From: Chryseobacterium taeanense
Lineage (GTDB): Bacteria; Bacteroidota; Bacteroidia; Flavobacteriales; Weeksellaceae
NCBI RefSeq assembly: GCF_900099685.1
Contig: NZ_FNDW01000004.1
Coordinates: forward strand, 62,001-126,000
DNA: 64,000 bases
Direction of reading: 5' to 3'
The notes under the pieces were generated by a model. That model was not told the origin of the DNA. It ran no database searches and was given only the letters and a program-made list of their open reading frames with translations. The translations under genes were made by a program, and so were the position numbers. Shown one piece after another: positions 26,846-34,678 of the stretch (positions within the stretch are counted from its first letter, which is position 1; every line of letters begins with the position of its first letter).

Positions 26846-27879
26846 TATGCTCTTAATTCTATGTCAGAATATAGTCCTGCTTCTATATTTTTAAAATTAT
26901 AGGTTGTACTATAAATTTTATCTTGTTCTCCTTCTTGTAAACTTATTAATCTAATATCTTTTTGTTCATTTAACTCTTTGCCTGCTTCGTAAAATGCTTG
27001 AATGCACTCCTTAGAATGAGTACTAGCAAATAATTGAACATCTAATTCATTACAAATTTTAAGAATATTTGACCAAAAATCTTTTTGTCTGCTATAATGA
27101 ATGCCTGTTTCAATTTCGTCAATCATTATCCTTTTTCCTTTAAGAGACATTATTTTTAAAATAATATAAAAAATCCTTTTAAATCCATCTCCTAAATAAT
27201 TAACAGGAATAAATTCATCTTTATTTTTAAAGCTCAGCAGAAAAACTAAATTTAAATCCTCAAAGTTCTGTCTTAATTCAACATCAATTATATTAGTATC
27301 AATTACTTGTATAGTTCTTATTAAATTTTCTTTATCGCTTTTGGTTTTAATGTTATTATATAAAGAATAAATATCTTCAGTGAATAAAGAATTGAAACCT
27401 ATAAATGGAGTTATATTTAAATATTTTGAAACATTTTTAATTTCATCAAAAGATATATTGTTGTGGAAAAAATCTAAATCATTATCTATTCTTTTTGAAG
27501 AGTAAAAACTAGATTTCAGAATAATTTTATTTAATAAATTTTGATCCTTTTCATCTATATAACTAAAAATCGCAACACCTTCGTCAACATTTTTTAGAAT
27601 TCTATTTTTTATCCTCCGCTCATTTAATGAACTTGTGATTGAAATGTTATTATCCGCTGAAGTTTTATATTCCAAGAGACCTCTTCTTCGTAAAGAATCT
27701 AAAATATTAATTGCAAATAAGGCTTTACTTTTATCAAATAATAACGCTTCCAGAAAACACGTTTTCCCCACATTATTATCTCCAACAATTAAATTAAATT
27801 GACCAATATCTTTCACTTCAAGAGAATCAAATTTCTTGAAGTTTTCTACCTTGAAGTATGTAAGATGTTGGTTTTCCAT
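26845..27879 (-). CDS. AAA/ABC-type ATPase (OLD/AriA-like) inserted in the nuo operon
   Basis: 344 residues. Walker A GDNNVGKT (about 33-40), Walker B IMIDEIETGIH and a switch-like STHSKE segment place it in the AAA_15/AAA_21 group of ABC-related ATPases that includes OLD and AriA. No long coiled coil, so it is a compact member. It starts nine bases after nuoE and is coupled to the TOPRIM gene, forming a two-gene unit that most resembles ATPase + TOPRIM defence modules. Why it lies among complex I genes is unknown; a separate promoter was not seen. Confidence 0.8.
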   Translation of the reverse strand: MENQHLTYFKVENFKKFDSLEVKDIGQFNLIVGDNNVGKTCFLEALLFDKSKALFAINILDSLRRRGLLEYKTSADNNISITSSLNERRIKNRILKNVDEGVAIFSYIDEKDQNLLNKIILKSSFYSSKRIDNDLDFFHNNISFDEIKNVSKYLNITPFIGFNSLFTEDIYSLYNNIKTKSDKENLIRTIQVIDTNIIDVELRQNFEDLNLVFLLSFKNKDEFIPVNYLGDGFKRIFYIILKIMSLKGKRIMIDEIETGIHYSRQKDFWSNILKICNELDVQLFASTHSKECIQAFYEAGKELNEQKDIRLISLQEGEQDKIYSTTYNFKNIEAGLYSDIELRA

Positions 27880-27888
27880 AATATATTA

Positions 27889-28398
27889 TTAGTCTAAAGC
27901 GATTTGTCCTTCTCTGCAAAGATCTAGGATTTCGTCTACTTTTTCTATCGTTAAATTTTCATGAAAGAACTTTCCTAACTGCATCATCGGCGCATATCCA
28001 CAAGCGCCAAGGCATTCAGCAGGCTTTAAGGTGAACATTCCGTCTTCTGTCGTTTCTCCGTCTTTAATGTTCAGTTTAGTTCTGATATGATTAAGGATTT
28101 TTTCACTTCCTGAAACCATGCAAGGTCCCGTTCTGCAAACTTCCAAAACATATTTACCAACCGGCTTCATATTGAACATCGTATAGAAAGTTGCAACCTC
28201 ATATACTTCAATTGGCTTAATATTCAATAATTCTGCAACATAATCCATTACTGGAACGTCTAACCATCCTCCGAATTCTTTTTGTGCTACGTGAAGTACA
28301 GGAATAAGAGCCGATTTTTGTCTTCCCTCAGGATATCTTGCGATAATTTTGTGTACCTGTGCTAAACTTTCCGGTTTAAAAGCTATTGTTTCGCTCAT
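27889..28398 (-). CDS. nuoE: NADH-quinone oxidoreductase subunit E ([2Fe-2S])
   Basis: 169 residues. Thioredoxin-like [2Fe-2S] subunit of the NADH module. The four Cys ligands are in CRTGPCMVSGS and CLGACGYAP; the N-terminal helical bundle (YPEGRQKSALIPVLHVAQKEFGGWL) is typical. Normally followed by nuoF; here the ATPase-TOPRIM pair intervenes. The spacer to nuoD holds a heptad array. Confidence 0.96.
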   Translation of the reverse strand: MSETIAFKPESLAQVHKIIARYPEGRQKSALIPVLHVAQKEFGGWLDVPVMDYVAELLNIKPIEVYEVATFYTMFNMKPVGKYVLEVCRTGPCMVSGSEKILNHIRTKLNIKDGETTEDGMFTLKPAECLGACGYAPMMQLGKFFHENLTIEKVDEILDLCREGQIALD

Positions 28399-28404
28399 AT
28401 CTAA

Positions 28405-28439
28405 AGATTTTAGATTTTAGATTCTAGATTTTAGATTAA
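28405..28439 (-). repeat. 7-bp tandem array (5 units) before nuoE
   Basis: Plus strand units AGATTTT, AGATTTT, AGATTCT, AGATTTT, AGATTAA, begins 6 bases from the nuoE start codon. The rest of the 131-bp spacer (28440-28529) contains further TTTAGATT/AAATCTAAA fragments, partly inverted. The most regular array in the operon. Confidence 0.8.
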
Positions 28440-28529
28440 AAATCATAGTCTAAAAATCTTATCATTTTTTATAATTTATCTTGAACAAGTATTTTAGATT
28501 AATTTAAAATCTAAAATTTATAATTTCAA

Positions 28530-29753
28530 TTATGCGTCTAATTCTCCCGCAATAATATTCATACTACACATAGTCACGATCGCATCAGAAATTACAGAAC
28601 CTGTAATCATCTCCGGATATGCCTGATAGTAGATAAAACATGGTCTTCTGAAGTGTAGTCTGTAAGGGCTTCTTCCGCCATCACTAACTAAATAGAAACC
28701 TAATTCTCCGTTTCCACCTTCCACAGCGTGATATACTTCACCTTTTGGTACATCTGTTTCTCCCATTACAATTTTAAAATGGTAGATTAACGCTTCCATT
28801 TTTTGATAAACATCAGCCTTTTCAGGAAGATAGAAATCAGGGACATCTGCGTGGAATGGTCCTTCAGGAAGATTTTCGTATGCTTGTTTGATGATTTTAA
28901 TGGATTCCCAGATTTCCTGTTGACGAACCATGAAACGGTCGTAAGTATCACCTGCAGTTCCCACAGGGATAATAAAGTCGAAATCCTGGTAAGAAGAATA
29001 TGGTTGTGCGACTCTTACATCATAATCTACCCCCGTTGCACGTAGGTTTGGACCAGTAAAACCATAGCTTAATGCTCTTTCTGCAGAAATAGCTCCTGCC
29101 CCGATGGTTCTGTCCATGAAAATTCTGTTTCTTTCTAATAGAGTACAGAATTCTTTAAATCTTGGCGGGAAAGTTTTAAGGAAATCCTTAATCAACTCAT
29201 GGAATTTTGGTGTGAAATCTCTTTCAAAACCTCCAATTCTTCCCATATTGGTTGTCATTCTTGCTCCGCAGATCTGCTCGTACATATCATAAATACGCTC
29301 TCTTTCGATGAACATATAAGTAAGACCTGTGATTGCTCCGGAGTCCATCCCGGTTACACCGTTACAGATCAAGTGGTCACCGATTCTTGCAAGCTCCATT
29401 AAAATTACACGCATATAATCTACACGTTTTGGAACTTCAACTCCGATTAGCTTTTCCACTGTCATGTGCCACCCTAAATTATTGATCGGTGCAGAACAGT
29501 AATTCATACGGTCGGTAAGGGTAGTGATCTGAGCGTAGTTTCTTCTTTCAGAAATTTTCTCAAATGCTCTGTGGATATAACCTACCGTTTGCTCTGCGTG
29601 AAGGATTCTTTCTCCGTCCATCGTTAAAATGTTCTGGAAAATCCCGTGCGTTGCAGGGTGAGTGGGTCCTAAATTGAGGGTGTATAATTGTCCGTCAATC
29701 TGCTCCTTACTGTCGTACTGGTTTAGTATATTAGATAATGAGTTATCTTTCAT
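28530..29753 (-). CDS. nuoD: NADH-quinone oxidoreductase subunit D
   Basis: 407 residues. 49-kDa subunit that forms the quinone site with NuoB and NuoH. Conserved text: LNLGPTHPATHGIFQ (quinone-pocket His), GYIHRAFEKISERRNYAQI, DRMNYCSAPINNLGW, and the C-terminal RLHFRRPCF and EMITGSVISDAIVTMCSMNIIAGELD. Full length. The nuoC-nuoD spacer holds the longest heptad array. Confidence 0.97.
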   Translation of the reverse strand: MKDNSLSNILNQYDSKEQIDGQLYTLNLGPTHPATHGIFQNILTMDGERILHAEQTVGYIHRAFEKISERRNYAQITTLTDRMNYCSAPINNLGWHMTVEKLIGVEVPKRVDYMRVILMELARIGDHLICNGVTGMDSGAITGLTYMFIERERIYDMYEQICGARMTTNMGRIGGFERDFTPKFHELIKDFLKTFPPRFKEFCTLLERNRIFMDRTIGAGAISAERALSYGFTGPNLRATGVDYDVRVAQPYSSYQDFDFIIPVGTAGDTYDRFMVRQQEIWESIKIIKQAYENLPEGPFHADVPDFYLPEKADVYQKMEALIYHFKIVMGETDVPKGEVYHAVEGGNGELGFYLVSDGGRSPYRLHFRRPCFIYYQAYPEMITGSVISDAIVTMCSMNIIAGELDA

Positions 29754-29764
29754 AATTTAAATGC

Positions 29765-29820
29765 TTTAGGCTATAGGCATTAGGCGTTAAGCTTACTGCT
29801 TATTGCTTACTGCTTATTGC
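29765..29820 (-). repeat. 7-bp tandem array (8 units) before nuoD
   Basis: Plus strand units TTTAGGC, TATAGGC, ATTAGGC, GTTAAGC, TTACTGC, TTATTGC, TTACTGC, TTATTGC, without gaps; begins 11 bases from the nuoD start codon. Two sub-families (TTAGGC and TTAYTGC) within one period-7 array. Confidence 0.85.
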
Positions 29821-29828
29821 ATTATTTT

Positions 29829-30323
29829 TTATCTTCCAAACATACTATCGTTCTTGTCGGTTCTTGTGCCGTCCTCCAAACGATATTCCTTCAACATTGG
29901 ATGGTATCCGAGATCTTCCATATTCAAAATAGGTCTGAGATCAGGATGTCCTTTAAATTTAATTCCAAAGAAATCATAAGTTTCTCTTTCCATCCAGTTG
30001 GCTCCGGCGTATAATTCCACTAGAGAATCGACCTCGATATTTTCCCTGGACATAAAGATTTTAAGACGCAATCTGAAATTAGTCATCATATTATGCAGAT
30101 GATAAACCACTCCGATTTCTTTTTCAGGGTATTCAGGGTAATGGATTCCACAAATATCTGTAAGGAAATTAATTTCTAAAGATGAATCTTTAAGATAATG
30201 TATAATCTTCTTAATATCTTCCTTTTTTACCTCAATTGTCAGCATTCCATAAGGCTCTGAACTCGAGATTACGGATTCCGGAAATTCTCTTGTGATTGCT
30301 TCTAATACAAATTCGTTTGTCAT
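29829..30323 (-). CDS. nuoC: NADH-quinone oxidoreductase subunit C
   Basis: 164 residues. 30-kDa subunit of the peripheral arm. Conserved ERETYDFFGIKFKGHPDLRPILNMEDLGYHPMLKEYRLE; the E-R-E-x-YD-F-GI-F-GHPDLRRIL signature of the family is clear. Not fused to nuoD, unlike in some Bacteroidota. Begins 5 bases after nuoB. Confidence 0.95.
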   Translation of the reverse strand: MTNEFVLEAITREFPESVISSSEPYGMLTIEVKKEDIKKIIHYLKDSSLEINFLTDICGIHYPEYPEKEIGVVYHLHNMMTNFRLRLKIFMSRENIEVDSLVELYAGANWMERETYDFFGIKFKGHPDLRPILNMEDLGYHPMLKEYRLEDGTRTDKNDSMFGR

Positions 30324-30328
30324 TTCCG

Positions 30329-30889
30329 TTAGTTGCTTATGTTGTAAGAATCTAATAATTTCTGGTATTCAGGCATATCTCTTCTTCTGATGCTTTCGCT
30401 TTCTGCCAAAGCCTGAACCTGCATTACACCTTCTATGATCTGCTCCGGTCTTGGAGGACACCCCGGAACATAAACGTCTACCGGAATAATTTTATCGATA
30501 CCCTGCAAGACAGAATAGGTATCAAAAATACCACCGCTGGAAGCACATGCTCCAACTGCTACCACCCATTTCGGCTCTGCCATCTGAGTGTAAACTTCTT
30601 TTAGGACTGGTCCTAATTTTTTAGATATAGTTCCGCAAACCATCAGCATATCTGCCTGTCTTGGTGAGAAAGAGTTTCTTTCCATACCAAATCTTGAAGC
30701 GTCATATGTTGGGTTCAGGGTAGCCATAAACTCGATACCACAACAAGAGGTTGCAAAAGGCAACGGCCAAAGCGAAAACTTTCTTGCCATCCCGATTACA
30801 CTGCTCAGTTTCGTTGCGAAAAACCCTTCTCCTTCAAATCCTTCCGGAGCAGGTGCATCTGTTCTTATTACTGGTTTGTTATCTGACAT
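30329..30889 (-). CDS. nuoB: NADH-quinone oxidoreductase subunit B ([4Fe-4S] N2)
   Basis: 186 residues. Carries the terminal cluster N2: the tandem-Cys motif LPFATSCCGIEFMA, GACASSGG and VPGCPPRPEQI supply the four Cys ligands. A conserved ASRFGMERNSFSPRQADMLMVCGTISKKL segment is present. Confidence 0.97.
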   Translation of the reverse strand: MSDNKPVIRTDAPAPEGFEGEGFFATKLSSVIGMARKFSLWPLPFATSCCGIEFMATLNPTYDASRFGMERNSFSPRQADMLMVCGTISKKLGPVLKEVYTQMAEPKWVVAVGACASSGGIFDTYSVLQGIDKIIPVDVYVPGCPPRPEQIIEGVMQVQALAESESIRRRDMPEYQKLLDSYNISN

Positions 30890-30990
30890 TTTTTTGATTT
30901 AAGATTTCTTTTTAGATTAAAAATCAATGTTAATGTTAGTTTTACAGAGATTCTTATATTCTAAAATTCTTATTTAAACTTTCTATTTCG

Positions 30991-31362
30991 TTATTTATCC
31001 CAATCTAATGCGCCACGTTTCCAGACATAGAAAAATGCCATAAAGAAAATCGCCACAAAGGTAAGAACGGCAAGGAATCCCTCCATCCCGAATTCTCTGA
31101 AGTTGACAGCATACGGATAAAAAAATACGATCTCAATATCGAATAATACGAATAATACCGCCGTTAAAAAGTATTTAATGGAAAACGGTGTTCTTGCATT
31201 TCCTTCTACCGGGACTCCACATTCCCAGCTTTGGTTTTTTACAGAATTTCCTTTTTTCTGTTTCGGACCTAAAAAATGCGCTCCAAGCAATGAAATGGCT
31301 ACGAACCCTATCGCAACAGCTGCTTGTATAAGGATTGGAATATAACTTTCAGGTAAATTCAT
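30991..31362 (-). CDS. nuoA: NADH-quinone oxidoreductase subunit A
   Basis: 123 residues, three helices. Membrane subunit at the arm junction; conserved YECG-like loop as SWECGVPVEGNARTPFSIKYFLTAVLFVLFDIEIVFFYPYAV. First gene of the operon, with a TAAATTTG promoter element just upstream. The 101-bp spacer to nuoB holds only a weak heptad-like AGATT pattern. Confidence 0.96.
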   Translation of the reverse strand: MNLPESYIPILIQAAVAIGFVAISLLGAHFLGPKQKKGNSVKNQSWECGVPVEGNARTPFSIKYFLTAVLFVLFDIEIVFFYPYAVNFREFGMEGFLAVLTFVAIFFMAFFYVWKRGALDWDK

Positions 31363-31385
31363 TTTTGCATTATTATCTCAATTTG

Positions 31386-31393
31386 CAAATTTA
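31386..31393 (-). promoter_or_regulatory. Promoter -7 element of the nuo operon
   Basis: On the minus strand TAAATTTG matches the TAnnTTTG consensus and ends 23 bases before the nuoA ATG, leaving a leader of roughly 17 bases. A convincing -33 element at the right distance was not seen. Confidence 0.5.
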
Positions 31394-31483
31394 GCGAATA
31401 AACAAGAAAGCATGAAATTTATCGACTTAAAAGTCGCTTCAAAATGAAGAAAACCGATAATTTAGAATGAATAAAAATAGTGC

Positions 31484-31660
31484 TTATTTTTTCATTTTTT
31501 TGAGGAGAGAATAGGCCATAAAAGAAATATAGCCAAACAATATACTTGCATAAATAATATTAACAGCAGTATCAGTTCTGTCATCTCCCGATTGCAGGAA
31601 AATATTAAAAATGATGAATCCTGCAATTAAAACTCCAAAAATAATAAGATGGATTTTCAT
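31484..31660 (-). CDS. Small two-helix membrane protein (58 aa)
   Basis: A 58-codon gene on the minus strand starting with ATG at 31660 and ending with TAA at 31484. Two hydrophobic helices (LIIFGVLIAGFIIFNIF and VNIIYASILFGYISFMAYSLL) flank a polar QSGDDRTDT loop, and the tail is basic (KKMKK), giving a positive-inside hairpin. Lies between a GNAT gene and nuoA, all on the same strand. Family unknown. Confidence 0.6.
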   Translation of the reverse strand: MKIHLIIFGVLIAGFIIFNIFLQSGDDRTDTAVNIIYASILFGYISFMAYSLLKKMKK

Positions 31661-31699
31661 AAATCAAGACAAATAAGTCTACTTTTTTAAGTTAAAAAA

Positions 31700-32827
31700 T
31701 TATTTAATATTTAAAGAATACGTTCGCCTTCTTTTATGGTTAACCGGGCCGTAATCCTGCCACAAAAGCTGAACGCTTTTGTTTTCTTCCAATTCCGGAT
31801 TGGTTTCTAAGTATTTTACTCCTTTTTTCCTGAAAAGTTTCCAGATTTCCTTAAAAATGATGGAAGTAACGCCTCTTCGCTGGTAATCAGGATGGATTCC
31901 TATTAAATAAAAGTTTGCCCGGTCGTTCTTTTTTCCGGCTTTCAGAAAATGCCACCAACCGAAAGGCAGTAATTTTCCCTTTGATTTTTGTAAAGCCTTT
32001 GAGTAAGAAGGCATGGTAATGGCGAAAGCAATGAGCTGATCTGCATCATCTGCAACGCACACAATATAATCTTTATCGATTAACTTAAAATATTTCTCCT
32101 TGTACGTTTTGCGCTGTTCATCGGAAATAGGGGTGTAGGTAGATAAATGCTTATAGGTTTCATCCAGAAGATCAAACATAGGGTCAACATATTCAATAAT
32201 TTCTTCCTTTGATTTGAAGTTTAAAACTTTAAGCTTGTATTTTTGTGAAATCAGTTCGTTGAATTTGTGGATTTTATCAGGCAATACTTCAGGGAACTGA
32301 AGCTCAAATTCCACCCATTCTTTTTCCTTCGTCAAGCCTAATTTTTCAAGATGTTTCGGATAATATTCATGATTGTAAATTCCGATCATGGTGGCAAGTC
32401 TATCGAATCCTAAAGTCAGCATTCCTGCTTTGTCAAGATTGGTGAAGCCCATCGGACCTTCTATTTTATCAATATTCTTTTCTTTAGCGTAAGCGATTGC
32501 AGTATCAATCAATGCTTTTGATACTTCGATATCATCAATAAAATCGATCCATCCGAACCGAACTTTTCTTATTCCAAGCTCTCGTTCTTCTTTGTGGTTT
32601 ATTATCACGGCAATTCTGCCGGCTAATTTGTCATTTTTAAAAGCCAGAAACTGTTTCGCTTCAGAATATTGCATGGCGGGGTTTTCAGCAGGATTCCAGA
32701 TATTAATTTCGTCATTAATGAATGATGGAACATAATACGGACTGTTTTTGTAAAGATCCATTGGAAACTTAACAAATTGCTTTAACTGTGCTGTGTTTTT
32801 TACTTCAATTACTGAAACTTTAGACAT
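31700..32827 (-). CDS. GNAT-fold acetyltransferase-like protein
   Basis: 375 residues. The C-terminal half has a GNAT core with the acyl-CoA loop GIHPDYQRRGVTSIIFKEIWKLFRKKGVKYLETNPELEENKSVQLLW. The N-terminal half (SPYYVPSFINDEINIWNP... GPMGFTNLDKAGMLTLGFD) is conserved in a Bacteroidota family of this length, usually annotated only as N-acetyltransferase or hypothetical. Substrate unknown. Divergent from the zinc metallopeptidase gene. Confidence 0.8.
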   Translation of the reverse strand: MSKVSVIEVKNTAQLKQFVKFPMDLYKNSPYYVPSFINDEINIWNPAENPAMQYSEAKQFLAFKNDKLAGRIAVIINHKEERELGIRKVRFGWIDFIDDIEVSKALIDTAIAYAKEKNIDKIEGPMGFTNLDKAGMLTLGFDRLATMIGIYNHEYYPKHLEKLGLTKEKEWVEFELQFPEVLPDKIHKFNELISQKYKLKVLNFKSKEEIIEYVDPMFDLLDETYKHLSTYTPISDEQRKTYKEKYFKLIDKDYIVCVADDADQLIAFAITMPSYSKALQKSKGKLLPFGWWHFLKAGKKNDRANFYLIGIHPDYQRRGVTSIIFKEIWKLFRKKGVKYLETNPELEENKSVQLLWQDYGPVNHKRRRTYSLNIK

Positions 32828-32930
32828 GGTTTTAAAGACAAATTAATGAGCAAATATAACCAATTAAATGTAATACTTTGGCACAGTTTTTACATCTTAT
32901 CGTGTGAAAATATATTGTAAAGTTACTAAG

Positions 32931-33641
32931 ATGAGTGGATATTACCTGATTATTATTGTTTCAATGGCTGTGAGCTGGTATGTCTCATGGAAATTGAAAT
33001 CAAAGTTTGAACATTATTCTAAAATACACCTTAGAAACGGACTTTCCGGAAAAGAGGTTGCAGAAAGAATGCTTAGAGATAATGGAATTAATGATGTCCA
33101 GGTAATATCGGTTCCCGGACAACTGACAGACCACTACAATCCTGAGAATAAAACTGTAAATCTTTCCGAAGCCGTTTATATGCAAAGAAATGCAGCTGCT
33201 GCTGCTGTTGCAGCCCATGAATGCGGACACGCCGTTCAGCATAAAGTAGGGTATTCAATGCTACAGCTGCGTTCAAAACTTGTTCCTATTGTGCAGATCA
33301 GCTCAAATCTGATGCAGTTTGTAGTTATCGCAGGAGTCATGATTATGATTGCGACACGATCTATCGAAAATCCGACCGGTAACCGACTTGTATTGGCAAT
33401 AGGAGTGATAATGTTTGCATTCACAACTCTTTTTGCATTCATAACATTACCTGTAGAATATGATGCCAGTAACAGGGCAATGAAATGGTTAAGAGATACA
33501 GGAACCGTAACAGCCGAGGAATATGTTGGGGTAAAAGACAGTCTAAAATGGGCTGCAAGAACATACGTTGTAGCTGCTATAGGTTCTCTTGCACAATTGC
33601 TCTATTTTGCTTCGTTATTGATGGGAGGAAGAAGAGATTAA
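32931..33641 (+). CDS. Membrane zinc metallopeptidase (YugP-like)
   Basis: 236 residues from ATG 32931 (an in-frame GTG lies nine codons earlier but adds polar residues before the first helix). The zinc motif AAHECGHAVQH (HExxH type) follows the first helix; three further hydrophobic helices lie at about 110-180 and near the C-terminus. This is the YugP/DUF2268-type family of integral membrane peptidases of uncertain substrate, common in Bacteroidota. Its 3' end overlaps the stop of yigZ (convergent) by 4 bases. Confidence 0.9.
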   Translation: MSGYYLIIIVSMAVSWYVSWKLKSKFEHYSKIHLRNGLSGKEVAERMLRDNGINDVQVISVPGQLTDHYNPENKTVNLSEAVYMQRNAAAAAVAAHECGHAVQHKVGYSMLQLRSKLVPIVQISSNLMQFVVIAGVMIMIATRSIENPTGNRLVLAIGVIMFAFTTLFAFITLPVEYDASNRAMKWLRDTGTVTAEEYVGVKDSLKWAARTYVVAAIGSLAQLLYFASLLMGGRRD

Positions 33642-34243
33642 TAATCTTTAAAATTAAAAGTAATATATTGCATCTCTGACAATTTGTCTGAGATGCTTTC
33701 TTTTTGTGACAGTTTCATAGAAGCGGTGACAAGACACTGCTCATCGGCATCGAAATTCAACACTTTTGCGTCGTATTTTGAAAGCAGTGTGAAAATGATA
33801 TTTTGTTGGTTGAAATTAAAGGTAATTTCTATAACTATCTCCAGTTCTTTTGTAATAATATTTGCCTCTTCAATGGTAATCTTTGCAGATTCTTTGTAAG
33901 CTTTTACCAAACCGGAAACTCCTAATTTTGTTCCGCCATAATAACGTACGGAAATCACCAGTACATTAGTAATTTCATTGGCTAATAATTGATTATAAAT
34001 AGGAAGACCTGCGCTCCCTGATGGTTCTCCGTCGTCATTGGCGCGATAATTTTCTCCATTAAGACCTATTCTAAAGGCGTAACAATGATGTGTGGCTTTA
34101 GGATGTTCTGTTCTGATTTTTTCTAAAGCATTTTTAAGTTCTTCTTCATTGTTTACCGGAAATGCAAACCCGATAAATTTGCTGCCTTTTTCTTTTAATA
34201 AAGTATTTTCGACCGGAAATTCTATTGTTTTAAAACTGAACAT
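33638..34243 (-). CDS. yigZ: YigZ/IMPACT-family protein
   Basis: 201 residues. N-terminal UPF0029 (Impact) domain with KGSKFIGFAFPV, THHCYAFRIG, DDGEPSGSAGLPI and VRYYGGTKLGVSGLVKAY, followed by the DUF1949 domain (KELEIVIEITFNFNQQNIIFTLLSKYDAKV). Cytoplasmic; suggested links to translation control or ribosome-related processes in other organisms, but the biochemical role is not established. Convergent with the metallopeptidase gene. Confidence 0.92.
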   Translation of the reverse strand: MFSFKTIEFPVENTLLKEKGSKFIGFAFPVNNEEELKNALEKIRTEHPKATHHCYAFRIGLNGENYRANDDGEPSGSAGLPIYNQLLANEITNVLVISVRYYGGTKLGVSGLVKAYKESAKITIEEANIITKELEIVIEITFNFNQQNIIFTLLSKYDAKVLNFDADEQCLVTASMKLSQKESISDKLSEMQYITFNFKDY

Positions 34244-34331
34244 ATTGAATAGAAGAATGATTCTGAGTGGAATTGTTTAATTATTTCTCAAAGGTAAAGT
34301 TTTTATAAGAAATATTTAAAGGATAAAAAAA

Positions 34332-34352
34332 AGAGAACCATTAAAGTTCTCT
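34332..34352 (-). terminator. Terminator of the GG-leader peptide gene
   Basis: Stem AGAGAAC / GTTCTCT with a 7-base loop; on the minus strand it is followed by an eight-T run (A-run at 34325-34332). Confidence 0.8.
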
Positions 34353-34398
34353 ATAATTTGTTTCAACGTTAATTTTTTATTCTGCGGTCCAGGAGATG

Positions 34399-34584
34399 TT
34401 ATAGTTCAATTTCGGGATAGGCACATGCCTGATCGAGCGGAATACATCTTCCAAAGCAGTCGTAATAAAGATGCGGATTGCAAGGACAAACCATTTGATT
34501 AAGTACAATGTCAAAATAACAGTTTGGAATTCCTCCGTTTACAGATTTCAATTCTCTCTTTGAAAGTTTTTTTAAATTTTTCAT
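34399..34584 (-). CDS. Double-glycine leader, bacteriocin-like peptide (61 aa)
   Basis: 61 residues. The leader MKNLKKLSKRELKSVNGG ends in the Gly-Gly processing site used by C39 peptidase exporters. The mature part (43 residues) contains five Cys (NCYF, MVCPC, YYDCF, GRCIP, QACAY; six by pairs across CPC), consistent with disulfide bridges. This matches the 'bacteriocin-like protein' family found in many copies in Chryseobacterium. No processing ABC transporter, modification enzyme or immunity gene is next to it, so it is an orphan precursor. It has its own terminator. Confidence 0.85.
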   Translation of the reverse strand: MKNLKKLSKRELKSVNGGIPNCYFDIVLNQMVCPCNPHLYYDCFGRCIPLDQACAYPEIEL

Positions 34585-34678
34585 GATGTATAGTTTTTTT
34601 AGTTCATCATAAATTTAAATAATTAATTTCAAAGTATAGTGATATTTATTAAATATTTTTTAGGTTAAATTTTGATTA

